A stretch of 64,000 bases of DNA from Ursus arctos (Eukaryota; Chordata; Mammalia; Carnivora; Ursidae). The stretch covers positions 8,814,001 to 8,878,000 of the forward strand of contig NW_026622886.1 of the NCBI RefSeq assembly GCF_023065955.2, written 5' to 3'. The position numbers and the translations under genes are program-made. The notes under the pieces are model-generated. The model was given only the letters and a program-made list of their open reading frames with translations. It was not told the DNA's origin and ran no database searches. Of the stretch, positions 22,700-34,470 are shown piece after piece (position 1 is the first letter of the stretch; each line of letters opens with the position of its first letter).

Positions 22700-23160
22700 A
22701 AACACCAAATTCTTGCCAGCGCCCTCCATGATCCTACACAATGTGGCTCTGCTCCATTTCTGCAGGTTCTTTCCCCTCCAGACTAGGCAGCCCCCCGCCC
22801 CCGCCCCGGCACTGCACTCCACCCTCTATCCAGATAGTCGGTACAGCTCTGGATTTCCTAAGCGCTCCGTGTGCACCCTCCCTTTGCACAAACTGTTCCC
22901 TCTAAGCCTAGCCAACTCCTGCACATCTTTCAGCTCTTACCTTAGATGTCCCTCCCTTCGCCAGAGCCGCCCCTGGCCCCACCGTCCCAAACACATGCCT
23001 CCCTCCTAATATTCTTCTAGTATCGAAGGGCCTATTTACTCAGCTGTCTGCCTCTGGACCTCAAGTTCTGCAAGGACAGAAGCCTGCTGCTTACTCACCA
23101 GTGCAGCTGGGGCACATCCTTGGCGTGAGTAGATAGTTATCGAAAGAATTAATCAACTAA
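22700..23160 (+). repeat. L2 LINE 3' region
   Basis: 'ccctccatgatcctacacaa', 'ctccatttctgcaggttctt', 'gcacaaactgttccctctaa', 'ctcaagttctgcaaggacag'. Confidence 0.85.
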
Positions 23161-23435
23161 CGAAGAGGTGAGTGAGTGAAACAAAATGGCTTGCCATCAT
23201 TGGGCGCAGAATTTCAGTTCAGGACAGGGCTCCTACTAACTCGGCCAGACCCATCATTTTACTGAGGAGGAAGGAGGCTGATGCATTCGGGAGGTCCCAC
23301 GACTTTCCTTAGCTCACATGCAGGCAGCCATCAGAGGTCAGGCCAACCCTCCCTCCAGGACAGCAGACAGAGAACAGAAGTCCCTGCTGCAAACGGGACA
23401 CTCCTATAGGAGAAAGTCTGATGGCAAAAGGCCGT
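23161..23435. other. Unique intronic sequence
   Basis: Nothing recognised. Confidence 0.4.
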
Positions 23436-23675
23436 GGAACACAGTGGTTCAGCTCCAGGCCTTTGCATTGCGAACAGAAGGCCCAGGGCTACTTACTAGC
23501 TGTGTGGCCTTGGGTGGGTGTAATTCATACACGTTTGGTCTCCAGTCTATAAAATGGAAACCCGGGGCTCATACTGCATGAGGTATGGGTAGAGATGGGA
23601 GAGATTCAGCGTGAAAAGCACTTTTAGCACAGGGCCTGGCACGTGCTCATCAGTTAGAATGAGCTGTGAATCCTG
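23436..23675 (+). repeat. MIR SINE
   Basis: 'ctagctgtgtggccttgggt', 'tctataaaatggaaacccgg' and 'cacagggcctggcacgtgct'. Confidence 0.85.
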
Positions 23676-24854
23676 GAACTGAGTAACGCTTCCTGTCTCT
23701 GTGAGGCACCTGGGCCCCAGGTCCAGGTCTTCCCCTCCGCACATCTCTTCAGCACAAACCCTCACCTCCGACCCCCTTCCACCGCTCACTCGATGGACAA
23801 CTCAAATCCCACAGAAAGCAAACAGAGGGCTCCAAAACAGTCTTTAGACTTTCAGGCCTTTCAAACCAACCCCTCAATCTAAAAAATCCCCTTCTATGCC
23901 TGGGAAAGAAGAGGGAGCCTTCAGGAATGCAGATCAGACCACACTCAATACCAGGCCATTCATTTGCAAGGGAAGACAAGAATGTGTCTGTCAGATAGCA
24001 CCTTTTAAAAAATATTCCCCGCCTATATCTTGATGCTTACAGCTTTGGGTAAATTTTAGTTTGGAAGCAAAGACTCCAATTGTGTGTCTCTTGTTACATC
24101 CCTGGGTGGCACGAGGCAAATCTACCTCTGGATCTCCAGGGAAGCAGAATAATGAATTATTAGCATTTTATCTGCGAGATGCACATTCCTTAAAGTCAGG
24201 GAACAATAGGATTGTTCCCCCAAATTAATTTCATTTTATTTCAAAATGGCCTATAGAAAATGAGTAGAAGAAACAGATTGTCTGTTTCGTGATCAACAAA
24301 GATCACCTTGTGCTTTGAGAGGGAAGAAAAGAGTTATTTTCCCAGATTACCGGATGGCAAGCGAATGTGAACTCTCCACCTCACCTAATGGGCTTGCATT
24401 TTGTGCTCTCGTGGCTTTAATTCCACAGTCACTGGGTATGTTCAATAAGCATGCTGGCACTCGGCAAGGGGGAGCCTGGATTTTTCTTCTTAAGAGCCCA
24501 AAGGGGGCTGCTGTGTCTCCAGAGCACACTGTCTATACCTCCAACAGGAGTCACATGGCCCTGCACCGTGATTCTGTTCTTCCTGTCCCACCATGAGCAG
24601 GTGCTCCTCAAAGTCAGGCATTTCCCCCCACCTGCTGCATCTTTATCTCCAGGTAAGGGTTGCCAATTAAAATAGCACATGCACAGTTAAGACTGAATGT
24701 CAGATAAGCATGCAATATTCAGGATTTAACTTACAGCAAAAAATACTCCGTGTTTATCTGACCTTCAAAATTTCCTTGGCACCCTTTGTATCTGCTAAAT
24801 ATGGCAATCCTAACCCCAAGGTTCCTTCTCATCTCATCTACATGACGCTGAGAA
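23676..24854. other. Unique intronic sequence including candidate regulatory block
   Basis: No coding gene. 24000-24300 is AT-rich, free of recognisable repeats and holds two transcription-factor-type palindromes (separate entry). Confidence 0.5.
24150..24219. promoter_or_regulatory. P2 homeodomain palindrome plus SOX-dimer-like dyad
   Basis: TAATGAATTA at 24150-24159 fits the paired-class TAATNNATTA (P2) site. GGGAACAAT-AGG-ATTGTTCCC at 24199-24219 is a perfect 9-bp inverted repeat whose ACAAT/ATTGT halves fit a head-to-head SOX (SoxE-type) dimer. Motif evidence only. Confidence 0.45.
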
Positions 24855-24965
24855 GTCATACCCATTTTCCCCACTTTATAGTTGAAGAAACAAAGGCTCA
24901 GAGAGGCTAAACGCCCTGCTGAAATTACACAGCTAGATGGTGGGAGGGCTGAAGGAGCACTTCTC
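24855..24965 (-). repeat. MIR SINE (reverse)
   Basis: 'ccccactttatagttgaaga', 'aacaaaggctcagagaggct', 'acacagctagatggtgggag'. Confidence 0.85.
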
Positions 24966-25479
24966 TACCCTTCCGGCTACCTGCTCAGGCCACGTTGGGG
25001 AATGAATGAACGCACGCGTGCATGCATGTATGCAGACGACCAACAGCCAGGGAACCCGCTATGCGCTTCACTCTGAGTCATCATTCCCTCCGGAATCCCA
25101 GCCACACTTCCTTATTAGCGAGAGTGCTGCCCCACATTCCTCTTCTTGGGAAAGGGCCAGCTTCCCGGGAACAACACTGATGCTGTGGATGAGGCCAGGT
25201 TCTCCCTAAGTGAAAACAAATCTCCTGATGCCAGGAACAGCAGGGGGGAAGGCGGCTGGACAGAGCGGGCTGCTCGCCATCCTGAGAAACCCTGGCGCTG
25301 GAGCTCAAGGCCTGGACGCTGACCATCCCCCACCGGCGGCCGCCCTCCTCTGAGCTCAGAGCAGGCAGAAAGCACAGGACAGGGGTCCCACCCCCACTGC
25401 AGCCCCGTGACCTCGAGAGCTAACGGTGCAGGAAGGCGGCTCGCAGAGAGAACCACAGTGCGAGGCAGAAGACAAACAC
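24966..25479. other. Unique intronic sequence, GC-rich
   Basis: Open frames on both strands (for example 25115-25540 minus) but no recognisable domain. A short CGCACGCGTGCATGCATG alternating purine-pyrimidine run (25011-25028) could adopt Z-DNA. Confidence 0.4.
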
Positions 25480-25800
25480 CAAAGCGGTTCACGCCCCTGG
25501 CTGCTCGCTCCGCCTGGAACTCTCTGCCCAAACCCCTCATGTCTGCTCAAGTGTCCCCTCCCTAGAGGCCTTCCAGCTGCCCTGTCTAAAACAGCACCCC
25601 CTGTGGTCTCCACCTGAAATCACACGGAGGACTGCAAAGTTCATAGTTTACAGCTGGTCTCCATCACAGACCTTAATTAAGTTCACGGACAGTCTCTCTT
25701 GTTCTGCGCTTTGGTTTTGCCAGCCCAGAGTAGCACCTAGAACGCTGTCTGGCATACGTGACGTGCTCAGGACACACCTGCTGAGTGAGAGACTGAACGG
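25480..25800 (+). repeat. L2 LINE 3' region
   Basis: 'ctccgcctggaactctctgc', 'cctagaggccttccagctgc', 'gagtagcacctagaacgctg'. Confidence 0.75.
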
Positions 25801-25827
25801 AGGTCTCTGTTTAAAAGGAAAATAATA

Positions 25828-26033
25828 GGGGCACCTGGGTGGCACAGCGGTTAAGCGTCTGCCTTCGGCTCAGGGCATGATCCCGGCGTTATGGGATCGA
25901 GCCCCACATCGGGCTCCTCCACTATGAGCCTGCTTCTTCCTCTCCCACTCCCCCTGCTTGTGTTCCCTCTCTTGCTGGCTGTCTCTATCTCTGTCAAATA
26001 AATAAATAAAATCTTAAAAAAATAAAAAAAATA
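25828..26033 (+). mobile_element. Carnivore SINE (SINEC, bear/panda type)
   Basis: 'ggggcacctgggtggcacag', 'ttaagcgtctgccttcggct', 'gatcccggcgttatgggatc' and the (AAATA) tail. Target-site duplication of about 14-15 bp (AAAAGGAAAATAATA / AAAAGGAAATAATA) at 25813-25827 and 26034-26047. Confidence 0.96.
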
Positions 26034-26044
26034 AAAAGGAAATA

Positions 26045-26152
26045 ATAAATACATGTATGGATATGGGCATATATATTTATATATACATATATATAAACAC
26101 ATATGCACACACATATATATACCCATATACACACACACACAGACACAAAACA
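26045..26152. repeat. (TA)n/(CA)n compound microsatellite
   Basis: ATATATTTATATATACATATATATA followed by ACACAC blocks, adjacent to the SINE tail; probably grown from it. Confidence 0.85.
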
Positions 26153-26214
26153 TAAACCCAACTAAAATGAAATACAAGTAATGCAGTGGGGGGGAGTGTT
26201 TCTGGGCACACCCT

Positions 26215-26460
26215 TCAGAGGACCCCACCACACGCCTTCACACATACTGTTCCCTCTCCCTGAAATGCACAAACTACTCAACTTTCAAAACCCAGCTCAG
26301 GTGCCTCTTTCTCCCAGAAGAGTTCTCTGACCCCGTCCCCCTTCCTGCCCTGTTGGAGAGCCGGTTACCCCATCCCCTCTTTTGACTTGCTGGTGCTGTC
26401 ACTGTTGTGGTTATTACCCTGCATGATAATTTACTCACAACTGCACATGTTGATGTCCTC
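26215..26460 (+). repeat. L2 LINE 3' region, left part
   Basis: 'tactgttccctctccctgaa', 'tctcccagaagagttctctg', 'ataatttactcacaactgca'. It appears to continue at 26997 after an LTR insertion. Confidence 0.8.
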
Positions 26461-26462
26461 GT

Positions 26463-26996
26463 GGCGGACTGCATCTGTCCGCTGCACGTGCTTTTCTGCA
26501 ATGTGACCTTGCCACTCCCCCGCCAGGAGGTGGAATTCCTCCTGCTCCCTTGGCAGTAGGCTGTGGGGCTGTGCTTTGTGCCTTCTGACCATTGTGGCCA
26601 ATGGCGACAGTGATGCCATGCTGGTTTGGGATACAGCCATTAACTGACCTCGAATCTTCTACTTTCTACCTCTTGGAAGCCGGCCACTGCGGAAGAAGGG
26701 CAATTACCCTACGACCTCCATACCACATGAAATCCAAGCCATGTGGAGAGGCCCCAGAAGACAAGATGCTATGTCGAGAGAGATGGGTGGAAAAGTGTCA
26801 AGGCGCCAAATGTGTAAGGAAGCCATCTCGGGAGTGAATTCTTAAGACTCAACGACCCCAGACATGCGCATCAGAGATGGACTGCCTGACTGAGCCCTTT
26901 CTAGACTCCTAACGCACAGAACTGAGAGCAAAATAAACAGGTTGCTTGAAGCCACTAAGTGTTGGGGTAGTTTGTTTTGAGCAATAGTTAATTGAA
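26463..26996 (+). mobile_element. MaLR/MLT-like solo LTR inside L2
   Basis: Ends 'agagcaaaataaacaggttg', 'aagccactaagtgttggggt', 'agtttgttttgagcaatagt'. The two L2 pieces flank it in consistent order. Confidence 0.6.
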
Positions 26997-27095
26997 ACAT
27001 CCTTGAAGACAGGAACTCTATTTTATTTAACTCTACATCCCCTAATCTAAAACAGTGCAAGGCTCATAGCTCAATAAAATTCAGCTGAGTTGAAC
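26997..27095 (+). repeat. L2 LINE 3' end, right part
   Basis: 'catccttgaagacaggaact' then 'aaaacagtgcaaggctcata'-type L2 tail. Confidence 0.75.
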
Positions 27096-28779
27096 TGGCT
27101 CAGAATGAATTTAATTTTCCCCAATTTAGAAGGACTACTTTAGTAAATAAAGCCAGAATGTCCTCCGTCATCAGCCGAAGCTACTAGCTGGCCCACGCGC
27201 AAAATGGAAGGGTAGAGTGTATATGGAAATTTATAGAATGTTATATGCTACTCTAAACAACAGACTTTTATAGGCATGAAATAAAACTACGATTATCCCT
27301 AGTAAGTTTTAGGAATATCGCCGGTTATGACAGTCACTGTAAAAACATTGCATAAAAATACTCCCGATTTTGTGTCTGGTGCCAGGAAGCCCTGATGTAT
27401 TTCTCCATTCCCTGAAGGACCAGAACAGAGATGTGGTCCTATGGTCTTGGCCATTTGCTCCCAGGCACTCGGACGCAGAGTCTGGCAAGCCAGGGTCTCT
27501 GTCGCCAGTGAAAATCGATTTACTTTTTATTGGCTAAAACGCAGGAGCAGCTTCCATGTGAAGGGCTTCCTGTTCTGAGGAGGGACAGGATCTGTCCTGT
27601 AGCTGAGATCCGGCTTCGGGACACCTTCCCTGGACCATTACAAAGGACATTCTCTGGTCTGAGATGTCCCTTCATGTACCCCCCCCCCAACTTTCCTCAG
27701 GGGGAATGCTTCCGCAAAACCTTCTCAGGTGAGCCCCCACCTAAGTCTAGACCTTCCATCTTTCCTGCAATCACAAACTCAGAACCAAAAGGGACCTTGG
27801 AGTCACCTAGGTCACGTCCCGGTCAAATCCCTGCTCCAGAACACAGACAGGCCATTTCAGTCCAGGGTGCAGGGCAGCGGGGTGGGAGCAGGTGCGAACG
27901 CCACTTCACCAGCCCGAGGTGTGAGTCGTGATTCTGCCATTTATATAGACAATGGGACCTCAGACAAGTCCCATGACCGCTCTGGGTCTAACCAGGCCAA
28001 GGATGCTCATGGGGTTCCCACGAAGACGGCATGAGACAGGTGTGTGGGGTGAATGAATGAAGGTCGCTGATGAGAACAGAGCACACTCTCGACAATCCAT
28101 CAGCTTCAGCCTAGGGAAATGATGGCTTTCTTGCTGCAGGCCCAGCAGCCCCATAAAACTTCCCCTCTTGGCCATTCTAGATCCCAACTTCACTCTCCGG
28201 AGTTTCTGGACGTTGGAACTGCACGGTCTCCAGCTCTCGGGACCACCCTGCTTTGGGAAGAAGCCTCATTTAGACATGGGCAAACCCCCACCAGAGTGAC
28301 TGGGTCGGAGGTGGGCCCCAGCCTGATTTGGTCAGAACCAAAGTGCACAGGACATGTGGATGGTGATGTCTGGGAAAGGAAAGCTCTTTCTCTCCTGATA
28401 TAATCTGAGGAAGTCAGGTCTGGGGGAGTGATGGCCAACATGACTGGCACACAAGAAGCCGAGCTGAAGATAAACCCACACAGGAAGAAAGGTACAGATG
28501 ACAAGGGCAAAGGGTAGCTGAGACCCGAGGTCATGATGGCGTCCTCCGGCAGCAACCAAAGCCAGTCCCGTTCCCGGACTTCTCATTTATATGAGCCAGT
28601 GTTTCCCTCCCCTTGATGTTCACGTTGGGTTGGATGTTTTATCACTTGAAACCGATACCGGGCCCTTTGTGTCTACGGACAAAAATCAAAGCTCCCATTA
28701 ATTCTCTTTGTGGGGCAAATCTCACAAAACTCTACCTTCACAGACAGTTCTAAAATCAGAGAGGCTCGGCTTCTCGTGT
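27096..28779. other. Unique intronic sequence
   Basis: No gene recognised; possible diverged MIR at about 27860-28000. A ten-C run lies at about 27679-27688. Confidence 0.4.
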
Positions 28780-29007
28780 GGACTGTCTCAGGGCTGAAAA
28801 GACGGGCAAAGTGAAGTGTGATGGAGACAGAGGACCCTTTATAAATAAGTAAACACTTAGGCGGGCCTGAAAAATCTATCTTTGAGGCCACATATAAGAC
28901 CAGGAAGATAGATTTTTCAGGCCCATCCAAGTGTCTACTGATTTATAAAGGGTCCCCCATCTCCATCACACTTGATTCTGCCCATCTTTTCAACCCTGAG
29001 ACAGTTC
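28780..29007. repeat. 228-bp imperfect palindrome (hairpin-forming)
   Basis: Arm 28780-28882 and the reverse complement of 28905-29007 align over 103 bp with about 14 mismatches and no gaps, around a 22-bp loop. The innermost 20 bp (GGCCTGAAAAATCTATCTT side) match perfectly. Most likely a MITE-like long-inverted-repeat DNA element; family not recognised. Confidence 0.9.
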
Positions 29008-29874
29008 ATGGTGATTCACAAACATGATACTTCACACTCACCCCCAAACACCTAATACCCTGCAAACAGAAAACAGGTGGGTAAAAAGGGACTCCCCTTC
29101 CAGACAGAGGGAACTTCCCAAGCACCAGTAAAAGCAAGAGAGGTATCCAGCTGAAGCCTTATCTGGTGAGCCAGGATGAATGACCAGACCAGGCTGGAAG
29201 ACCACTGTCTTCCATTAGAAAGAAACAAAAAGTCATGAGCACTTTCTGGTCCAACTGCAATTTCTTTTAGAGTGCCTTTATGCACCGGGGTGATTTTAAA
29301 AGGAAATCAGTCATTTTTGAAAATCAGAATTGATTCTTATTTATATAATCAGGTTGTTCAATTAAAGCCTACAGACAAATTAAATCTGTATTGAAGCTCA
29401 AGGTTGTGTGGAATCAAGATCCTGTTCATTATCAAGTCCGGGGACAATGACTTTAACACAGAGGGCATGGCCTGGCTCCACATTTGCTTTGGCAAATCTT
29501 TAAAGTGACCGAGAACACCAGGACCATTCCTCAGTGCTAAAGGATGAGCTGGCCATGACAAGGGCGTCAGCCATACCCCTTTATGAAGCCAATTACCTTC
29601 AGTGACTTTGGGGGCTCAGGGTGAATCATTCAAGAAACACTTGTCTGAAGATGAGATCTTGGAGAAACCTGACCTCTGGAGTCCTGGGATTCACTGGCAG
29701 AAAATTGCAAAGCATGAACTGGAAATATCTGTTGCCTTCTTTGATGGGTACCTACTCAGCCTGAAAAACAGCAGGTGCCATTAACCAGCTACAACAGGCA
29801 TTGCCGGCCGCCAACCCAATCACTATCCCTTCCTGCACTCTTCCTTAATAAAAGCACTCGGATTGGGTAGTCGT
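29008..29874. other. Unique intronic sequence
   Basis: Nothing recognised. Confidence 0.4.
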
Positions 29875-30320
29875 GGTGGGAAAAATATGTCCAGCTAAAG
29901 AACTAAATTTCTTAGCCTCCCTTGGAGAAACAGTGGCTCGAGAGGGGCTAAGTGTTGGTCAAAGAGATATAAGCAGAATTATTGGGTGGGGGCATCAACG
30001 AGGCTCCTTAAAAGAAGGGCTGAGTCCGCTGGCAGGCACCCTTTCTTTAATCCATCCTTCCTCATTCTTCATCGTGCTTAAAATGTGGAAGCAACGACTA
30101 GAGCTGTAGCAGCCATCTTGGGACCATGAGGTAGCTTAAGAATGCAAACCATGTGCTAAAGATGACAGACCAGAAAGACAAAGGAGCCTGAGATGTAGAA
30201 CCACCCACGCGACCTTGGGCTGCCTGCTTGCCTTGGGCTGTTGTAAGGGAGAAAACCAACTCCTTGCCTTGTTTAAGCCTGTTAGTTTGGTCTCTGATAG
30301 CTGCCAACACAATGTGACAT
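29875..30320 (+). mobile_element. MaLR/MLT-like LTR fragment
   Basis: 'gagctgtagcagccatcttg', 'ggaccatgaggtagcttaag' and 'agacaaaggagcctgagatg' are typical of the interior of ancient MLT-type LTRs. Confidence 0.5.
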
Positions 30321-30479
30321 CAGACTGGCCAATTAAAGTCAAGTGTTCTTATTGGTCAAGAATGACACCTTCAATTCACCCCAGGCCACCTTTAACAATC
30401 AGAATGCTCTAATTGGACAATACAGTTTGTGCTCTAATTCTGGAAGGGCTGATCAAGTAATACCTTCACTGAACACAGG

Positions 30480-31060
30480 GCAGGAAAAGGGGCAAAAGAA
30501 CTGAAAGCTCCAGACTCTGCCCTCAAAGAGCTTATGGGTAATGGGAGAAGCAGGTCACAGCCACACAAAAGGTTTCCAACAAAAGGACCCATGTGATCCA
30601 TAGCTGAAGCATTTCAGATGGCAAGCAAATGCTGTGGGATTTCAAAGAAGAGAAAAATCTGCTTATTCTGGGGCAGCCCCAGGAAGGATGTAGGGCTTGA
30701 TCTGGAACCATGCAGCTAAGAGGACCAGGAGAAAGGAGCCATTCCAGGTGGACAAGTTGCATGAGCAGAGGCTTGGAATTAGGAATGAAAGTGTTTGGGG
30801 GAAGGTGGGAGTAGCCTGGGAAGCCAAAGAGATTCCACTGAGGCAGGATTAGGGGTGCCAAGGGGAGGAGCTTGGACTGGACTCCAGTCACTAATACTCA
30901 GAGCGAGGCTGATCTGGGGGCCCAGGACGAATGGACTGGGCGAGGAGCCTAGGGTGAGGCTCCAATAAGGAGGGTCCAGTAAGGAGGCTGACTGTGGTGT
31001 GCAGGGTCCTGAGACATTCCAGGTGGGGATGGCGTTCAGTAGCTCTGGCCCAGGTGGCAG
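30480..31060 (-). repeat. L2 LINE fragment (reverse)
   Basis: 'ctgccctcaaagagcttatg', 'aaaggagccattccaggtgg', 'gcatgagcagaggcttggaa' match the complement of L2 3' sequence. Confidence 0.7.
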
Positions 31061-32118
31061 ATAAAATGACAGTGGCAATGGCACAAGCCAGTCCTCCCAG
31101 CTGAGAGATACTCTGAACAGCTAGAGGAACAGAGCAAGCCAACCTCACATCATCCCTCCTCTCTTCCCCTGCAGGCAGGCTTCTTGGATGGAAGCCTCGG
31201 CATTTACACGCCTCCCATCCCCCAATGGAAAGCAGGACACGGATCTGGCATCCAGAGGCAGAGAAGGATGATAGCCTCAATCCAACTGATGGTTCAGGAC
31301 TCCAGACCCAGGATCATGATGACTCGGAATGGAAGCCACAGAATTCTAGAATTGCATGGGCTCCTGGAAAGTCCCTCAGGGATAATCTCGCCCACCGATT
31401 TTCGAACTGGGTTCCACATGGCAATAGGGTTCACTATTCACAGAGTGGAAAGTGATCGGACCCAAACAACTCTGCTTTTTTGTTTCATATATTGAGATTC
31501 CCAGAAAGGCTGCATTCCAAACCAAGTCTGAAACCCACCAACAACCATCATCTTACAGATGAGGGAACTGAGGCACACAGAACCCTGAACCCCCTTTCTT
31601 ACAACTCCCATGGATCCTATCATCACATGGTCAGAATTTACATTTCCAGGACAGCCTTACAAGGTTGGGGCAATGCTGTTCCCACTCACTGTGCGACCCT
31701 CAGCTCCCAGCACCAGACCGGCCGGTCACAAAGTAGGCGCTTCATAGACACCTTCGAAACAGAGCCATGAATGAAGGTGGTTGGAAGTGGCTTTCAGCGG
31801 CAGAGCCATGGTGACTCAATCCCTGCCACGCCTGTGGCTCAGCGTGGCCCAGTTACGCAGGGGCCAAGCTCGGGCAAGTGCTAACAGAGCATCCTCGGCT
31901 CCTCTGTGCGCCGAGTTCCCAGCTACCTGTGGCAGGGCTGGGAAGTCTGCACGCCAGCCCTCCCCAAGGCCAGCTGTCTCCAGCCTTCACGGCAGCTCCC
32001 GTCATCCTGTACCCGAGTCACAGCACGAGCTTCTCGGGGGCACCCAGTGCACCCTATTCACGGCTATCTCTCCAGCACTCAGCACCACCCTTCTGCTTCT
32101 CTTTACCAAATTCCTGAT
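31061..32118. other. Unique intronic sequence
   Basis: No gene. A short MIR-like 'catcttacagatgagggaac' segment (about 31545-31600) is the only recognisable repeat piece. Confidence 0.4.
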
Positions 32119-32154
32119 TAAAAAAAAAAAAAAAAAAATTTTTTTTTTTTGGTA
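32105..32154. repeat. A19-T12 homopolymer junction inside a small palindrome
   Basis: 19 A (32120-32138) run directly into 12 T (32139-32150). TACCAAA on the left and TTTGGTA on the right extend the pairing. Confidence 0.85.
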
Positions 32155-33284
32155 AGGTCTTTGAAAACACACTTGGGAACGTGCTGACCGTTACAGAGAC
32201 TGAGCTAGGAAAGGGCTCCATCCTGGGAAGTCTCTGGTGAGCCTCCCAGGAGTGGTTTTTCTGCCTGGTGCTCATTTTTCTCCTTCTCTCTAAAATGGGA
32301 AGGTTGGCCACTTAATCAGCCTTTGAGGGCTGCATCAGTGCTCCGTGTAGCTGCAGGAAAAGGACCCGGTAAATTGAGTACACAGGGAAGCAGACCTCAG
32401 GCCACCAACTGTGGTCTCATTCCACACGTCTGAGCCCACGCACCCGTGGACCAAACTTCCTATCCGGACTTGTAGACGACACACAGCTCCATCCACAGGG
32501 AGCAGGGAGAGGCTGGAGAGGGATCGCCCTTTGGTTTTGCACTAGATTCTAACTATCTCAACAACTGCATCATAGTATGAGTGTGAGTGCGTGTGTGAGA
32601 CCATGTGTGAGTGAGTGTGTGTCTGTGTGAGAGGCCTCTGCTGGGCACTGAAACTCTCAGAATGACCTTTCTGTGGCCAATCTCAACTCAGTTTCTTGAT
32701 GTCAAAAGCACGGGATCATTTTTTCCCACTAGGCGACTCAGTTCCTGGCCTCTTCTTGGGCCTACAAAACTATCCAATGCCTTAAAAGTGAAAACTATCA
32801 GCTCCCAAACATGAAAAGAAAACTGCAAAGCCATAATTAATAGCTGTGTAATTAAGCGGCTAAAACCCGTAACATGAAGTCAACATCATGAACTGTTGAC
32901 ATCAACATTCATCACAATTCCATTACATTTGGGGGTGGGGGAGGAAGGCTGGTTAGATTTTTCTCACTCTGCAAGAATTCCCGAGGACGCATGACGACAG
33001 CTGAGAAATCTGAGCCCACCAAAAAATGAGATGTACACACAGCAAAATAATTCCAAAAGCAAAATCATTACAGTTTTTTTTCTAGCTGTAACAGAAATCT
33101 GCTGGGGTCTGTCTGGGTGTGATATGGGTCGGTGCCTCCAAAGACGGGGAGGCTAGAAATAAGGAAGATGTTAAAACGACCTACATGACAGTCTGCAAAT
33201 CTTAGCTATCAAAACTCAACCCAAACTTAGAAGCCCTGGCAAATGCCTGATTTCTGACAATCCTGCTGAACTAATGTAGGCCTG
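32155..33284. other. Unique intronic sequence with GT-rich tract and homeodomain-rich block
   Basis: 32576-32633 is a degenerate GTGTGA repeat. 32830-32930 is AT-rich and repeat-free, with TAATTAAT, TAATTA and an inverted pair GTCAACA (32879-32885) / TGTTGAC (32894-32900). No gene. Confidence 0.45.
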
Positions 33285-33335
33285 TGTGCACACGTGCACG
33301 CACACACACACACATGCACGCACACACACACACGC
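33285..33335. repeat. (CA)n microsatellite with GCAC interruptions
   Basis: TGCACACGTGCACGCACACAC-type repeat. Confidence 0.9.
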
Positions 33336-34270
33336 CCTGTTTCCCGGTACTGCTGCAGTTAAGAAATATCTGCTCTCACTTCTTCCAAATGGAAATACAC
33401 TGAAGCTTTCCTTGATATACGAGGTACAATCAATAACCCCCTACTTCCCCTTTCATAGAAAACTCATTTTACTTTAAGGAAAACACAATGAATGATTAAG
33501 ATCCGTAACAGAGACCCTGCGCACAGAATACGTAAGGATTTCTAGTTGTGACAAGTCTTTGCAATGGAAAACTTCTGGCAAACAGAAAACAAAGGTAAGA
33601 AACCTGCCTAGAAGCCTGTCTCCCACTGGGCACACCGCCTCTTTTCCAGCGCTCGGTGCAACACAGGGCAACCTCTTCTTTTATGCAAGAACAGGGTGGA
33701 TTTTACAGCTCAGCTGAGGCGCACGAGGCTTTGTGAGCCCCTGCGCTTGTGTTTTCTTTCAGAAAGAGCCTGCTCAGGCTGGGCCACAGATTCCTCTAGA
33801 AAGTCCACCAGTGCAGAGGCTCAAGAAACCCATTCTTTCTGGGCCAGTGGGAAGTTGGCTAAGGGGCCATCTGGGTTCTGCAGAGCCCAGCAGGAACACC
33901 CCTCCTTTCTGAGTGGGCGTTCCAAGGACTTCCTGACCTTCAAGTAGCAGCATCTGAGCCCAAATCATAATGCTCTAGGGAGCCCATGACAGCCCCACCC
34001 CCACCCCCGCCACGGCTGAAGGTGCAAAGGTAGGGGCTGATCAGATGCAAGGTTCCACTGAGGCCTAACAGACTGCAGGGGAGGGACACAGTAACTCCAT
34101 ACGTCCAAAGGTTGGGAGGACCAAAGCTGGGGTAACCTTTACCTCCTGGTTAGTCTTCGGATGGGATCCCTTCGTACTCTTCCTCCTCCCCCCACCCCCA
34201 TCTTGGGATAGTCAATCCAGGTTCGCAAAACACTTGAGCACCAACAATGCAAAGAGTGGCCTTGGGAAGC
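33336..34270. other. Unique intronic sequence
   Basis: Nothing recognised. Confidence 0.4.
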
Positions 34271-34470
34271 CCAGAAAGAGCACAGGACTAGGAGTCCAAC
34301 AGCTGCCCAGTGTTGCCACTTATTTGGTGACTTTGGGCAAAATATGTCCCCTCTGCCTACCCTCAGCTTCCTCTCGTGCAAAATCAGGCTCCCAGTGCCT
34401 ACCACTCCCCCTGACACCTAGGGCTTTTAGGAACATTGATAGAAATAATTGATGGAACTTCGTAAACCGT
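34271..34470 (+). repeat. MIR SINE
   Basis: 'gagcacaggactaggagtcc', 'ggtgactttgggcaaaatat', 'gcttttaggaacattgatag'. Confidence 0.8.
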
